Source: Rattus norvegicus | Taxonomy: Eukaryota > Chordata > Mammalia > Rodentia > Muridae | Length of the DNA: 64,000 bases | Reading direction: 5' to 3' | Assembly: GCF_036323735.1 (NCBI RefSeq) | Contig: NC_086026.1 | Span: 51,932,539 to 51,996,538, forward strand | Shown: in pieces, positions 22,961 to 34,475 of the stretch | Position numbering within the stretch: the stretch's first letter is position 1 | How the letters are laid out: each line of letters begins with the position of its first letter | The notes under the pieces: model-generated | What the model saw: only the letters and a program-made list of their open reading frames with translations | Told to the model about the DNA's origin: nothing | Database searches by the model: none | Made by a program: the position numbers and the translations under genes

Positions 22961-23015
<55 letters not shown>
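22957..23015 (+). repeat. (CA)n microsatellite
   Basis: About 59 bases of CA, pure apart from early TACA variants. It lies roughly 255 bases upstream (in gene order) of the 166-base exon and is transcribed as a UG tract. Confidence 0.95.
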
Positions 23016-23019
<4 letters not shown>

Positions 23020-25852
23020 TCTGTAGAGTACGGGTGCAATCACTCTTGAAGTCCTTACAGTTTATTATCTGTAGCTAATAAATTGGAGCAGAGATGTCAA
23101 GAAGAGACACCCAGTTCCCTATACATTAGAGAGGAGGTTTTCAGTACAACCCAACAGAGCTGGTATACAGTCGTTTCCAGAAAGCTCTCTGGGTAAATCC
23201 CAGGGGCAGGGGGGCAGACAGTGATCCTGAGGGTCACTCAGAGCCTCTGAATGGAGCCAGATGGACAGACACCTGCTCTAGATTCATCAGAGCAGTGTTG
23301 GCTTCCCGCCACGTCTACCAGTGATGTTTCTAGAAGGTGCCATGTTCCTTCTCTTGGCTGGGAAGGAGATATTAAGAGGCACCAATGGTGGCTTTATTGA
23401 CAGCTTAAGCTATTTGGTAGGTAATAGGGAAGTTAAATCGCAATAAGCTGCCATCCACCTTGATTTTATTCAGACGCTCTCATCTCTGGTGCTCAGAGCT
23501 GGGAGAGCGGAAACGGAGCGTGAGTCGGTACCGATGCGAAAGCAAGTGAGATTGAAAGTGGACAGCAGGAAGGATTTCCTGATGATGGGGTGCTTGGCTT
23601 CTAGAATGGATTAGTCAGATGTGATTACAGTTTTCTTTGCCTGGCTTTGCTCGGAGGCTCTGCTACAGGGGTCTGGGGATGACGCTGTGATGGTCTCTAT
23701 AGGACTCTACCATCTTATCCTTTTCTGATTTAGAGAGAAGTCTGCCAGAAACCAGCTCTTCAGAAATTGAGATGGGAAGAGAGCAAAGATCTAGTAAAAT
23801 CCGAAGAGAAAATTACCGAATTCAAGGAGGCTTAGTCCCTGACCCATGGACAGAACACAACCATTTTTTTTTCCCCAAGCAGGGACTTCATGGTGCAGAA
23901 TTGACAAAAGCCTGAAGTATGGAGGGGTGGTTCTCAAGATGAGAGCTGACCCAGTGTATTTCACCGCGTGCTTTCCTCCTGCCTGCATCTTGTATCCCAC
24001 ACAACCGATCTAAAGTGAGTAGCACGTACACCTTGAAGGCAGGAGAGGTGACAGATGAGAGGAAGGGCAAGGCTGGGATGGGCCGGGTGCCCTGGCTCAT
24101 TCAGATCCAGACACTGGAGTCTCTGGCCTGACTCCCCCTGTGTGACTGGCAGCCCACTGAGCTTCTGTAGCAGCTGGACAAAAGAGCTCTGCCCATTACC
24201 ACCCCCACCCCACCCCCAGGGTGAGGAGTCCTTGGAGACATTGATGAACTCATAGCTCCCAGCCCTGGATCTAAGGAGGGGTCCTTCATTTGGGGAGAAG
24301 AATAGGTGGTTTTTGGAGTCTGCAGACTGTTTTGCCTCCAGGTTCCATTGTGTGATTCAGGAGCAAACCATTTAACCTGGCTAACCTCCATCAAAACAGA
24401 GGGGACCTCGGGTGTCTCTGAGAGTCCAGGAAGAGAGAATGTGATTCGGTGTCAAGAGCGAACCAGCCCAGAAAACCCGCACACAGTCAGTGTGTGGACA
24501 GTGCCTAACTTCTCTCCCTTCTCTCTTCTCTAATTGTAGAAGTTTCCAGAGGCCCTTATCTCTGTGTAAGGGGGAGTGGACACAGTGTTCCATCACTAGC
24601 AGGGGCCTCTGGAAGGCTGCTAGAGAGGCAGCCAGCTGCTTGTGGCCTGGGCAAGGGTAGCTAGGCCTTGCCTGCTGGTTTGCTCTCTTTCTTGGAGAAA
24701 AATCAATCCCTGATTGATTCATGATTGCAAATCCGTCCCAGGAAGTCACCACAGTGGGGCTGAGGGGAGAGCAGGAGGCAGGAAGCAGCCAGCCATGGGG
24801 TCTCAGAAATATTAGCAGCATTTAAAGGGCTGGAGCCCACGGCGAGGACTCCATGGCTTTTCACCAGAGTCAGGCCTCATAAAATATTAACCAAAATGCA
24901 TAATCTGAGTGGCAGGCAAGGTCGCTCTGGAAAGAACATGACCAGACAGAGGAGAGGTAGCTGCCTGGCTGCTGTCTGGGCAGTGCCTCCTGACTGGACT
25001 GTGCAGGACGCTGTAAATCAGTGGCTCCCGTGGTGGCCCCTGTCCTGAAAGGTCACACAGTGTGGAGGATCTCTCAAGCCAATGTGAAACAACTCCATCT
25101 CCAAGACAGGGCTCTTTGGAGTGGGGGCTGGGGGAGGAGAGCAGGGGCCAGTGAAGGGAAGGGAGTATGGTAGAGAGAGGGAGAAAACAGAAAGGAAAAG
25201 GAATTAGCCAAAGAAATGTGGGAGCTCAAACGCTGGCAACCTAGCTGGGTGGAGATCAGAGAGCCAAGGCTAGAGTAACAACCTGCCACAAGCTTGACTG
25301 TTACCTGAAGCACAGCGAGAGAGATTTAAATTAAACGTCAGCTCCTGGCTGAGCCCGTGAAACACTGTGGCAGGACAGAAGTGACTTTGTGGTCTGAGCT
25401 TGCCTAAGAAGCATCTTCAGGGTTAACTGAGCATGGGGGCGGTGTTCTGAAGGTCGGTGAGAAGCAAATCCAGCCTTGGAGCAGGGGTGGCGAGGACCAT
25501 AAAATGCTTAAATGTAACAGTTCTGAGAGGAGGTTATCTCACAAACCCTGGTCACGGCATCAAGGGGTCAGTTCCAGGAAGCTGGGTAGACAGAAGCCTG
25601 TCTGTGATTCCCCCACTTTGGTAAGGGTGGTTTGCTGTGGGGATGTTAGGCCTTCTCTGAAGGAGCAACTGGCTATTCTTCCGCCTGCCTCAGACGCTGC
25701 TGGAAAGCCAAGCCTCAGGTCTCTAGCACAGACCTGAGGAGGAGGTGATGCTGCCTCCCTATCTTCCCCCCAGAGTCCAAGCTCTTTCTTCTTCCTACAT
25801 AGTCATTCAGAAAGGCTTTGGGACAGAGGGAGGCTGGTGCAGGGCAGGAATG

Positions 25853-26012
25853 GGGGTGGGTGGAGATGTGGGGGTATAGGAGGTGTGGGGGTGTTGGAGT
25901 AGGGGGTGTGGGGAGTGTGTGGGATGTGGAAATGTGTGGAGTGGGGGTGGGGAGTCGGGAGTAGTGGGGTGTGTAGGGGTGTAGGGGTGTTTGTGGGGGA
26001 GGGGGAGGAGAG
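25853..26012 (+). repeat. G-rich block with many GGGGTG units
   Basis: The block has repeated runs of four to five G separated by TGT, TGGA or TAG (for example gtgggggtgttggagtaggg). The G-rich strand is the template strand of Grik4, so the nascent RNA is C-rich. The Pro/His/Thr-rich minus-strand frames through it are compositional artefacts. Confidence 0.85.
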
Positions 26013-26725
26013 GGGGGAATGTTGTCCTCTTGCCCGCTGTCTTCTGGGCATGTATTTGCAGGTGGAAGACCGGCAGCTTCTAAAGGGGCCATGATGATGC
26101 CTTCAATCGGCAGGCTCTCTAAAGTGCAAGTTGCTAGGAAACCTGTCTCCCATCCTGTCTTTGTCCCATGAACCGGAACCAGAGGACGTGGCCTCCAGAC
26201 TTTGGGTCTGGAGAGACTCCAGGCAGAGGTCATACCTGAAGACCAGCATTCCGCTTGGAAGGGCAAAGGCAGGAATGAGGAAAACAAAATAAAATCTCTT
26301 TCCCATCCACTTAGAAGGCAGAGGCCTTTGCGTTTTATTTCTCGCAATAAAACGGAGCAGAGCCTTCTTCCTCCCAAGGCGCTCTTCCCCAGAATCCCAA
26401 ATATCAGGCCACCAATACACTGCCTACACTGACCTCGGTGAGGAACTCAGACCTCTGCCCCCTTAGCCCCATGGTAGAGCACCAGCCCCATCTCTGCATC
26501 AGAGAGGTCACCGCAGGCCCTGTCCTGGAGCACTAAGGCATTGAGCTTATCTTAGAAATCCTGTTACCAAATCCATCTTCCCGTCACTTCGGAAGAGGAC
26601 ATGTCCCCCAGGGGCCATTCTACCTCACATTTGCGTTGATGATGTCCTTAACGTCTTGGCCTCCTTGGGCACTTCCTGCATTCAAGGATCTACAGGCACC
26701 GTTGCCACGGCAGTTCCACACTCAC

Positions 26726-26823
26726 CTCCTTCTCTCCACAGATGTTGCTGATGATGGAGCTGGAGGCTGGGCTGGACGACGGTCCCAGGACAGCGACCAC
26801 TCCCTTGGGGAGGATCTGACACA
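26726..26823 (-). CDS. Grik4: Grik4 coding exon, amino-terminal domain
   Basis: This 98-base exon continues GluK4 with (M)CQILPKGVVAVLGP, then a serine-rich loop SSSPASSS, then IISNICGEKE. It is the family's Rossmann-like lobe-1 segment ending in the GPSS loop. The Cys next to the split Met aligns by position with the conserved iGluR amino-terminal-domain cysteine that pairs with a cysteine encoded further downstream; this is inferred from family knowledge. The acceptor is ggccacag and the donor gtgagtg, close to consensus. Phase is 1 in and 0 out, so skipping this exon alone would shift the frame. It lies 13.1 kb downstream of the previous exon in gene order and 4.0 kb before the next. Confidence 0.96.
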
Positions 26824-27336
26824 CTGTGGCCAGGGCAAAAACAGGATCAGGAAAGAAAACAGCGCTCAGATGGGGCAGCCGAAGCTCTGCCTTGACTAAG
26901 TCCTCAAATCATCACCCAACACTCACCTTCCTCCCACGCCAACCCAGGCTCCTGTCTGTCCCTTCTAAACCCAAGTCCCTCCTCTCCCTGGCCTGCTAGG
27001 CTCTCTAACAGTTTTATTAGTGTTTATGGACAATATTAAACGAAGAAATGACCCAGGTTATGACAACATATGGGGGTATAAATTGTCCAAGCCATCACCA
27101 AAGAACAGAGGAAATAGTGAATCCAAGGTGCCCCCCCGCCCTGTCTGGTCTGCAGAGTGCTGGGGAACACAGCTGCTGCAAAGGTACGAGGTCTAGGTGG
27201 TAGCCAGCCTTCCATGTCTTAACACCTCAGATGCAAAGACAGTTGAGGAAGAAGAAGAGCAGACAGTCAGGCTACCGGGGCGGCTGAGAGATGCCGGCAG
27301 AGAGGTGAAAAGCAGGCTATGGAAGTCAGAGGACGC

Positions 27337-27338
<2 letters not shown>

Positions 27339-27402
<64 letters not shown>
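27339..27402 (+). repeat. (TG)n microsatellite, SINE tail
   Basis: A pure GT run of 64 bases that abuts the reversed B4 element at 27403-27668 and is probably its tail. Confidence 0.95.
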
Positions 27403-27403
<1 letters not shown>

Positions 27404-27668
27404 TTTGTAACGTGGACACTAGAAGTCATCCTATGCTGCCCCCCACTTTAATTTCTATGACAAGGTATCTCACTGAACCTGGGTCTTACCTTCTGGCTAG
27501 CCTGGGTAGCTGTGCAGTGAGCCGAGAGGTCCAGCTATCTTCCTTACCCTGCACTGAAGTTGCACATGTGTATAACTATATCCAGAATTTCTGTGGGTGC
27601 TGGGGATTCAAACTCAGGTCCTCATGCTTGTGTAGCAAGCACTTAGCCCATTGAACCATCTCCCTAGA
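27403..27668 (-). mobile_element. B4 SINE
   Basis: Reversed text runs from a B1-like half (gacaaggtatctcactgaac, tggctagcctgggtagctgt) to an ID/B2-like half (tgctggggattcaaactcag, gtcctcatgcttgtgtagca, catctccctagac). Confidence 0.65.
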
Positions 27669-28555
27669 CTCACTTGCTCACTAGACTGCAAATCCCTTTT
27701 GGCCCGGTGACCTTTGATGTCAGGCACAATGTTTTCTAGGTAGAATCCCAGATTGGATTCATGACTGGATGCGGAATGATGGGGTCTGTGGTCAGAAGAG
27801 GAAGGGAGAATCAAAGTTTCGGAGTGCTAGAGACTGAGGTGGCAGATAGGAAGAAACAAGGGAACAGAAAGAGTCAAAGATCATTCTCTGCACACATCAA
27901 CGATGCCAGAGCCAACATACCACCCTTGGCTTCACACAGAGGCTCAACACTGCAAGATCCAACATTGCAGCCCCAACCGAAACCCCAGCTCCACACACAT
28001 TGCCTGTTGTGAGGAAAGATTGCCTGTTGGTTTGTGGAGGAAGACACCAAGCCATGCCTGAAGTCTGGAGAGAACCCTAACCATCAGCCACAAAAGCCAT
28101 GGGACCAACTGCATGGGGTGCAGGCACCAGGGGAGGACTCCATGGTTCAAATCACAGAGTTGTGGTAGCCATTTGAACTTCGGGTCTTCCATATCCTCTT
28201 CACCTGTGGCCTCCAACATCTTAAAGCTGCAGAAGACTCAACAGTACTAAATATACCCATCCCCAGGGATGTACAGTCTGGTGACCAGGCCCAACCTTGA
28301 ATGAGCCTCAGAAGTCTTCTCAAGCCTTCAGTATAGCTCCCCCTGCCTGCTGGACGCTCTCAGTATCATCCCCAGCATGGCAGCCTTCAAGAGGAGTCCT
28401 CCCTCCTGATGTTAAGTGACACATAATAGGTCAAGGTCAGAGTCAGCTTTGGGCTTCAAGCCCCTGGCCCCGTTCACTGTACAATCTGATTCTCTCCAGC
28501 CATACCTTCCCTCAGCTCTCTCCTCCATAACTACAGCACCTCCATGCTTACAGAG

Positions 28556-28556
28556 G

Positions 28557-28621
<65 letters not shown>
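28556..28621 (+). repeat. (CT)n microsatellite
   Basis: About 65 bases of CT with one CCCT interruption near the start. No SINE body was recognised next to it. Confidence 0.95.
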
Positions 28622-28624
<3 letters not shown>

Positions 28625-29067
28625 CCTACCTTGTTCTACTGCATGTACTTTTGTCAAGATCATCACCACCGGTGACTGGTTCTCATCTGACTCTCTTTCC
28701 TAGCATATGACAAGCTGGTGATGCTATTCCTTGTGCTATTCCTTGGATTTCATAACTCTGTCTGGCACTGCTTCTCATTTAGTTCTCTGACATTCTCTCT
28801 CTTGGCTAATGGTTCTTTCTTATTTGCTTAATCCAGGTTTTACCTATGCCTTCCTCTGCCTGAACAAGCTTATCCTTGCTGCATTTGCCCAGGTGACCCT
28901 ACCGAATGGCTTATATCTTGAGTACAAAATCACGTTCCAAGCACCTGCTGGTCTTAGCCAAGGCACCTGCCCTCTGGCACTTCTTACTCAGTACGGCAGA
29001 GTTGAGTGTAGAATGAGCATGGACTCTGTTGCCGAATGGCCTGGGTCTGAGAGGGCATCAGACTCCC

Positions 29068-29183
29068 TGTAGTAAGAATTGCAGATGGTCGTGAGCCATC
29101 CAGCATACATGCCAGGACTCAAACTCAGGTCCTCTGCAAGAGCAGCAAGGGCTTTTTCCTGCTGAGCCATCACCCCAGCCCTC
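29068..29183 (-). mobile_element. B2-type SINE
   Basis: Reversed B2 text: gatggtcgtgagccatccag, then ccaggactcaaactcaggtc, ctctgcaagagcagcaaggg, and gctgagccatcaccccagcc. The polymerase III promoter end is at the high-coordinate side. Confidence 0.8.
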
Positions 29184-30559
29184 CAAATGTATTAATGTTT
29201 AAAGTTGGCCACAAAGTGATGAGTTTCATTATGGCATTTCCACACAAATACATCATCCTTTTTTAAATTCATCTGTCTTCCCATAATGTGTCCTCCATCT
29301 TCCTCTGTCATCTCTTGCTAATCCTCTTCCTCCCCCTAAGGAAGATTCATTTTATTCCTACTTTACAGCTGTGGGAATGAAGGTGTAGTATATAAGTAAC
29401 TCATTCAAGCTCACATGGGTAATACATGGCTGATCCAGTCTTGACCTTAGACGTCCATCTGACACCAAAGCTCATGTTCTTAACCACTGGGTTTTACTTC
29501 CCTTAGTTCCTGGAGGTCAAAGCTATAGTCACTCTTGATTCTCCCTCACCTTCCCTTTCCCTAGGCTCTGCCAATCTGACCTCACCTCCTAAGGGTTCTG
29601 TTTCCAGGGATCTCCATTTACAATCCTTTCTCCATGCTGCAGGGTAAGCCATAATCAGAAAACCTCCTTTGGTCTGTCTTATGTATCCGGGCACCCTTCA
29701 GCCCTTAGAGTAGTAACACAGCAAGGAACCACGGCTTAGCTAGACTTCTCAGGGGAAACTAGAAATAAACTAAATGTTTAACCATCAAGGAATCGTTATA
29801 AAGAGTGGGCCATATGCCCAAATAGAACTGCATTTAGGTATTTAAGATGTATCTGAACAGTTAATAATAGCATTATGATTATTTATATAATAATATTAAG
29901 AGAATTAAGTATGATGTAAAATTATATGTGCATCTACATGAAGCTCATGCTAAGCCAATACTGGAGCTAGTTAGGTATTGAAGAATGGGCCAAGGAAGAT
30001 ATGATTAGTGCCAACATTTACCATGGCCTACTTAGAGAACATCTTAGGGATGGATTTATGTAATTCTAAAGCAACCTGATGAAACAGGTACAATAGCTAG
30101 CATCTTCACTTTACAGACACCAAAACAAGACAAGGAAACTAAGGAATAGATTGTAGATTGGACAGCTCGACCCCTGGCCCTGGGACCAACTCCTAAACCA
30201 CAGCCTTCCACGGAGAATGGCAATTAACTGGAATGTTCTATGACACTGCCTTGGCAGTGAGAATGTTCTGTGGTTTTCTTCCTTTTTTATTTCTTCGCTC
30301 TCTATAATGAGCATGTATTCTTTTTATAATATGTTGTAAGGAATGTGATAAAAAAAAATCTCCCGATGACAAGTAAAATTTAAGAGGTCTGATCTGCCTG
30401 TCACCCTGCCTTTGCAGCCCCCGTGCCTCTTCTGGCTCTGTGCCTGACTCTGTCTGCCTCCTCCAGGCTCCCTCTGAGCCGTTAGCTTTGCCTAAATCAG
30501 CTGTTCCCTACCTGACCAGTGACCTGTGCTCTGTGACAAGCAGTCAGGGGTGGGAAAGG

Positions 30560-30564
<5 letters not shown>

Positions 30565-30601
<37 letters not shown>

Positions 30602-31029
30602 TGAGAGTAAGTGTATATGCATGTATGTGTGTGTGTTTGTGTTTGTATGTGTGTGTTAAGAGTATATATGTGTGCATGTGTATGTTTGTGTATGTGTGGT
30701 GACAGTGTGTATGTTCATGTGTATGTGTGTGTGTGGTAAAAGTGTATGCATGTGTATGTGTGTGTGGTAAGAGTGTGTATGTGTATGTGGTGAGAATGTG
30801 TGTATATGTATGTATGTGTTTGTGTGTGTGGTGAGTGTATGTATGTGGTAAGAGTATGTGTATATGCATGTATGTGTGTATGTGTGTGTGTTTGTATGTG
30901 TGTAGTGAGTGTGTGTGTGCATGTGGATGTCTGTGTGTGTTTGTATGTGTGTGGTTCGAGTGTGTGTGTGCATGTGCATGTCTGTGTGTGTGTTTGTATG
31001 TGTGTGGTGCAAGTGTGTGTGCGTGTGCA

Positions 31030-31064
<35 letters not shown>

Positions 31065-31082
31065 TTGTGTGTGTGTGGTGAG
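30565..31082 (+). repeat. TG-rich array, 0.5 kb
   Basis: A pure TG tract (30565-30600) is followed by variant TGTATG, GTGGTGAGAG and GTGGTAAGAGT units to 31082. A unit of the type tgtgtggtgagagtgtgtatg recurs many times. It becomes CA-rich in the Grik4 pre-mRNA. The His/Thr-rich frames are artefacts. Confidence 0.95.
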
Positions 31083-32070
31083 AGTCTGTGTGTGTATGGT
31101 GTTGCTGCTGCTGTTGTTCACCCCTCTCTGTAAGCCTAGCTGAACTGTAGCGTTTTCTTTGCAGTCAGTGCATGTCCTAAAGCACAGTGCATCTGCAGCA
31201 CATGTGCCTTTGTCACCAGCAGAAGTTACCAATGTTTTCATATCCCATCGCAAACGTCATTTATATTCATGACTCGTTCAATCTTCTTCTAGTGGTTAAC
31301 CCAATGCTGGGCTTGCCTATGAATACATTAAAAGAGCACAGATATTAATATATCACTATTAAAATATTTTCACTGCTTTTCTAAGTAATTGGTTTCCATG
31401 GTCAGCTATTTTATCTACTTGAAAAGACTTCTCTAAGATGGGGTTCTTTAGCACTCCCAGCCTGCCATGGTCTAGGCCCCTGTTCTTCTGCTTGGGAAAC
31501 TCATATTGATCCTCCAGCACCCAGCTCCGATCCCACCCCAAGGCAACACAGCATCTCTGTCCTGCCTCTGAGCCAGCTGCCTGTAGCAACAAGGCAATTC
31601 CCTTATTCTCTCAGTGCCCAGCCGGCGTACGCCCCAAGCATACTTGTGATGGCTGCCAGCAGAGGGATTTTTTTTCCTAAAGATAAATCTTACAGAAGGT
31701 CATAATCCCAAATTTGGATGTGTTACCTCAAAGCAGGGTGGTAAAAATCTCATCTAAGTAGACAGACGTGTAGCTATTTATCAGCTAAGCAGCCCTAATC
31801 CAAAAATCCTAACTCGTATCAGGAACTTTTTGAGCACTGGCATGATGCTCAAAACACTTGAGACCTAGGATTTCAGATATAGTGATTATTAGGAATTCTC
31901 CTCTACGAAGGTCCATGCCAACAGTTCAAAGCCTCACTTTCTGGTCCCATGCATTTCATTCTGGGGATTTTTTTTCAACCCGTACAATGTGTGATTATTA
32001 AATACATTCATTTGCACATGGAGACATTCTTCACTGTCTGGCATATGTACCATGTGCACTTTCTATAGTC

Positions 32071-32252
32071 TCAAAATACACACATGCATGCACACACACA
32101 CATGCACACTCACACTCTTACCACACACATACATACATATACACACACACTCTCACCACACACACATACACACAAACACATATACACTCTCACAACACAC
32201 ATACAAACACACACACACACACACATACACACATACATGCGTATACACGCAC
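32071..32252 (+). repeat. CA-rich array with CTCACCACACACATAC variants
   Basis: Imperfect CA tract with CACTCTCACCACACACAT and CATACA variants. It is the complement of the variants in the TG array at 30565-31082, 1.0 kb away, and the two are in opposite orientation. Confidence 0.9.
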
Positions 32253-34174
32253 TCTGAGTTCTAAAGGTATCAGGAGCTTAGGGTGCTGGGCCTGCCCTTC
32301 TGAGCTCTCCAGACCCACATCCATTTATCCATTGACTTCAACTGGGTTATAAACTCTTGAGGGCATCGGGACATTTGTCCAGACCTGGGAGAAAGCAATT
32401 GCTCACCAGATGCTTGCTCTACTGAACTGAGGTGATCCAAGATGAGTCTCGAGAAATAGGATGGTCCTCCTATCAGTAGCACAGCTTGGGAATCCCTGAG
32501 GTGGATGGGGAACATCCACAAAAAAACCTTATCTCTAGAACTTCTGGGCCTGGATCCCACAGGCCCAAGCCACCAGAGTGAGGGCAATGAGTGGTTGGGA
32601 GGGCTATCAAGGAAGAGAAACAGATGCCCCTAACTGTTTCCAGGGGAGTGAGGAAGTGAGGATACAAGAAGATGTATGCGACACGGTCAGGACAACTGTT
32701 TTCCAGGCATCAGAGGAACCTGTTGGACCAGCTAAGAGCACAGAAGACCAGGAGGTGCTGATGCAGCCCCATGGAGAAGCGTCTCTGTGCCTTCTACGTC
32801 TGTCTAGGGAGCTGGGCATGTAGGAACAATGTAGGATGGTGAGGGCTGGCCATGAGGTATGTGGTCTAGAAGGGTTAATCCAGAGGCCACCGAGTGGAGG
32901 TCCTTGTCCCTGGTGAGGTAGCTCTAGATGAGCCACTCAGTTACCCTCAGGTGCCAAACATCCCAGTTTCACAGGACCTCTGAGCTGTGGGGCAGAAAAC
33001 ACTGGACATGACTCAGGTCCTGGAGAGCAGCATGGCGCAGATACCTCCTTCTTGCTGCATGCAGAACACATCAAGACGCCCCTACAATGAGGCAGCAACT
33101 GCCTCTGTTTACTCTGACACACAGTCTCCTTTGGCACCAAAGCTTTCAGGGATACCCCCTGTTCTTGTCCCCAAGGTGATCAGTGGGCCGAGTGAGGTGG
33201 TCTTGCTGGTTGAGCCAGGGAAGGCAGTGTGTGTGGGCTGAGGAGGACATCTCACCACACTGTCATGCTACACAGTGGGGCCTGGTTCCAGAAACCGCCA
33301 CCGCCACCTCCTTCCCTAAGAGTCACAAACCACTGCAGAAGGCACAACGCCATTCCCTGGGGCTTCCCACATGCCAGGCATCCGGCTGGCAGGCACACCA
33401 CCACTGAGAAGGAGCCATGAATCTAGGCTTCACAAAAATGGGTCAAAGTTGCTGAGAGTGCACACCAGGCCGTGCACTACTCCGAGTGTGTTAAATACTC
33501 CCATTCTCATACACCCCGCCCCCACTAACCTCAGGAAGGGAGAGTGTTGTGTATGCCCATTTCCAGAGAATTCTGATTCTTCTCCCACAAGGAATTGGAG
33601 AAATAAGACATGAGCTAGAGATATGGTAGAATCAAGGTTAGAATTCTGGGGCATACAGGTGACCCCAGCTCTGAATGTGAGTGTTGGTCTCTACTGACTT
33701 TCACATCTGACCATCAACTATGTCTGTTGTAGGTTCATCAGCCACTTCGCTCCATTGTACCCCCACTGTCCAGGCTCAAACCATTGCTCCGGCTAATGTA
33801 CTATCTACTGGGGTGCTAGACCTCTTCACCTATGGAACATTTCAAGGCTTTGCCTAGAGTTTTATCGTCGGGCCAATGTCCTAGCTCTGATGTAAGCCCT
33901 GTCTGAGCCATTCTCTGACACCTCTAGAAGTCACCTAAGACTTATGTCACTTTGAAGAATGTGCACTCCTCAATTTCTTCCTTGAAAAAAATCAGGAGCC
34001 TCAATTACTTAAGAGGATTGGACCATATGGTTTCTGAGCACTGCCATTCTGTGTGTTTCTGAGTCCTCACTATGCACCTGAGCAGTAGTGATCTCAGACG
34101 GCAGAGCTGAGAATGTTTGCTGAATGACTCCTCACAATTTGCATGGCTTTCTAGCTTCTCGTTATCCTGACACT

Positions 34175-34188
34175 GTGCGTGTGTGTAT

Positions 34189-34247
<59 letters not shown>

Positions 34248-34475
34248 CCACACATGCTCATAGAAGCCAGAAGTCAACCTTGGGACTTGTTTCTCAGGCA
34301 CAATTCATCTTGCTCTGTTTTGAGGCAATGTCTCTTGCTTGGCTAGAACTCAGCAAGCAGTAGTCTAGGCTGACTGGCCACTGAGCCTAGAGAATCTATT
34401 AACCTCCACCCTCCACGAGCTGTAATTTACAGAGATAGCAAGCACTCTACCGCTGAGCCATCACTCCAGGTGCTT
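34175..34475 (-). mobile_element. B4 SINE (RSINE1-like) with (TG)n tail
   Basis: The (TG)n at 34175-34244 is followed by the reversed element: cacacatgctcatagaagcc, agaagtcaaccttgggactt, the B1-like half with tggctagaactcagcaagca and gctgactggccactgagcct, and an ID-like end with gcaagcactctaccgctgag. This is the clearest case in the window of a SINE ending in a long dinucleotide tract. Confidence 0.75.

Larger units (their letters stand above)
22705..26725 (-). other. Grik4: Grik4 intron, 4.0 kb, mostly unique sequence
   Basis: This is the intron with the fewest repeats in the window. It carries a CA array (22957-23015) and a G-rich block (25853-26012). The remainder, 23020-25850 and 26015-26720, has no repeat I can recognise. 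Two stretches, near 23385-23560 and 24840-24930, are AT-balanced, unique and free of SINE motifs, and are candidates for conserved noncoding sequence. No open frame shows a protein family. Confidence 0.88.

Noticed and set aside
25715..26377. 220-residue minus-strand frame with Pro/His/Thr segment
   Set aside because: It passes through the G-rich low-complexity block; no known domain, no splice-site support, wrong phase to join Grik4.
30492..31253. 253-residue minus-strand frame, longest in the window
   Set aside because: Nearly all of it is TG-array translated as His/Thr; its ends are ordinary intron text.
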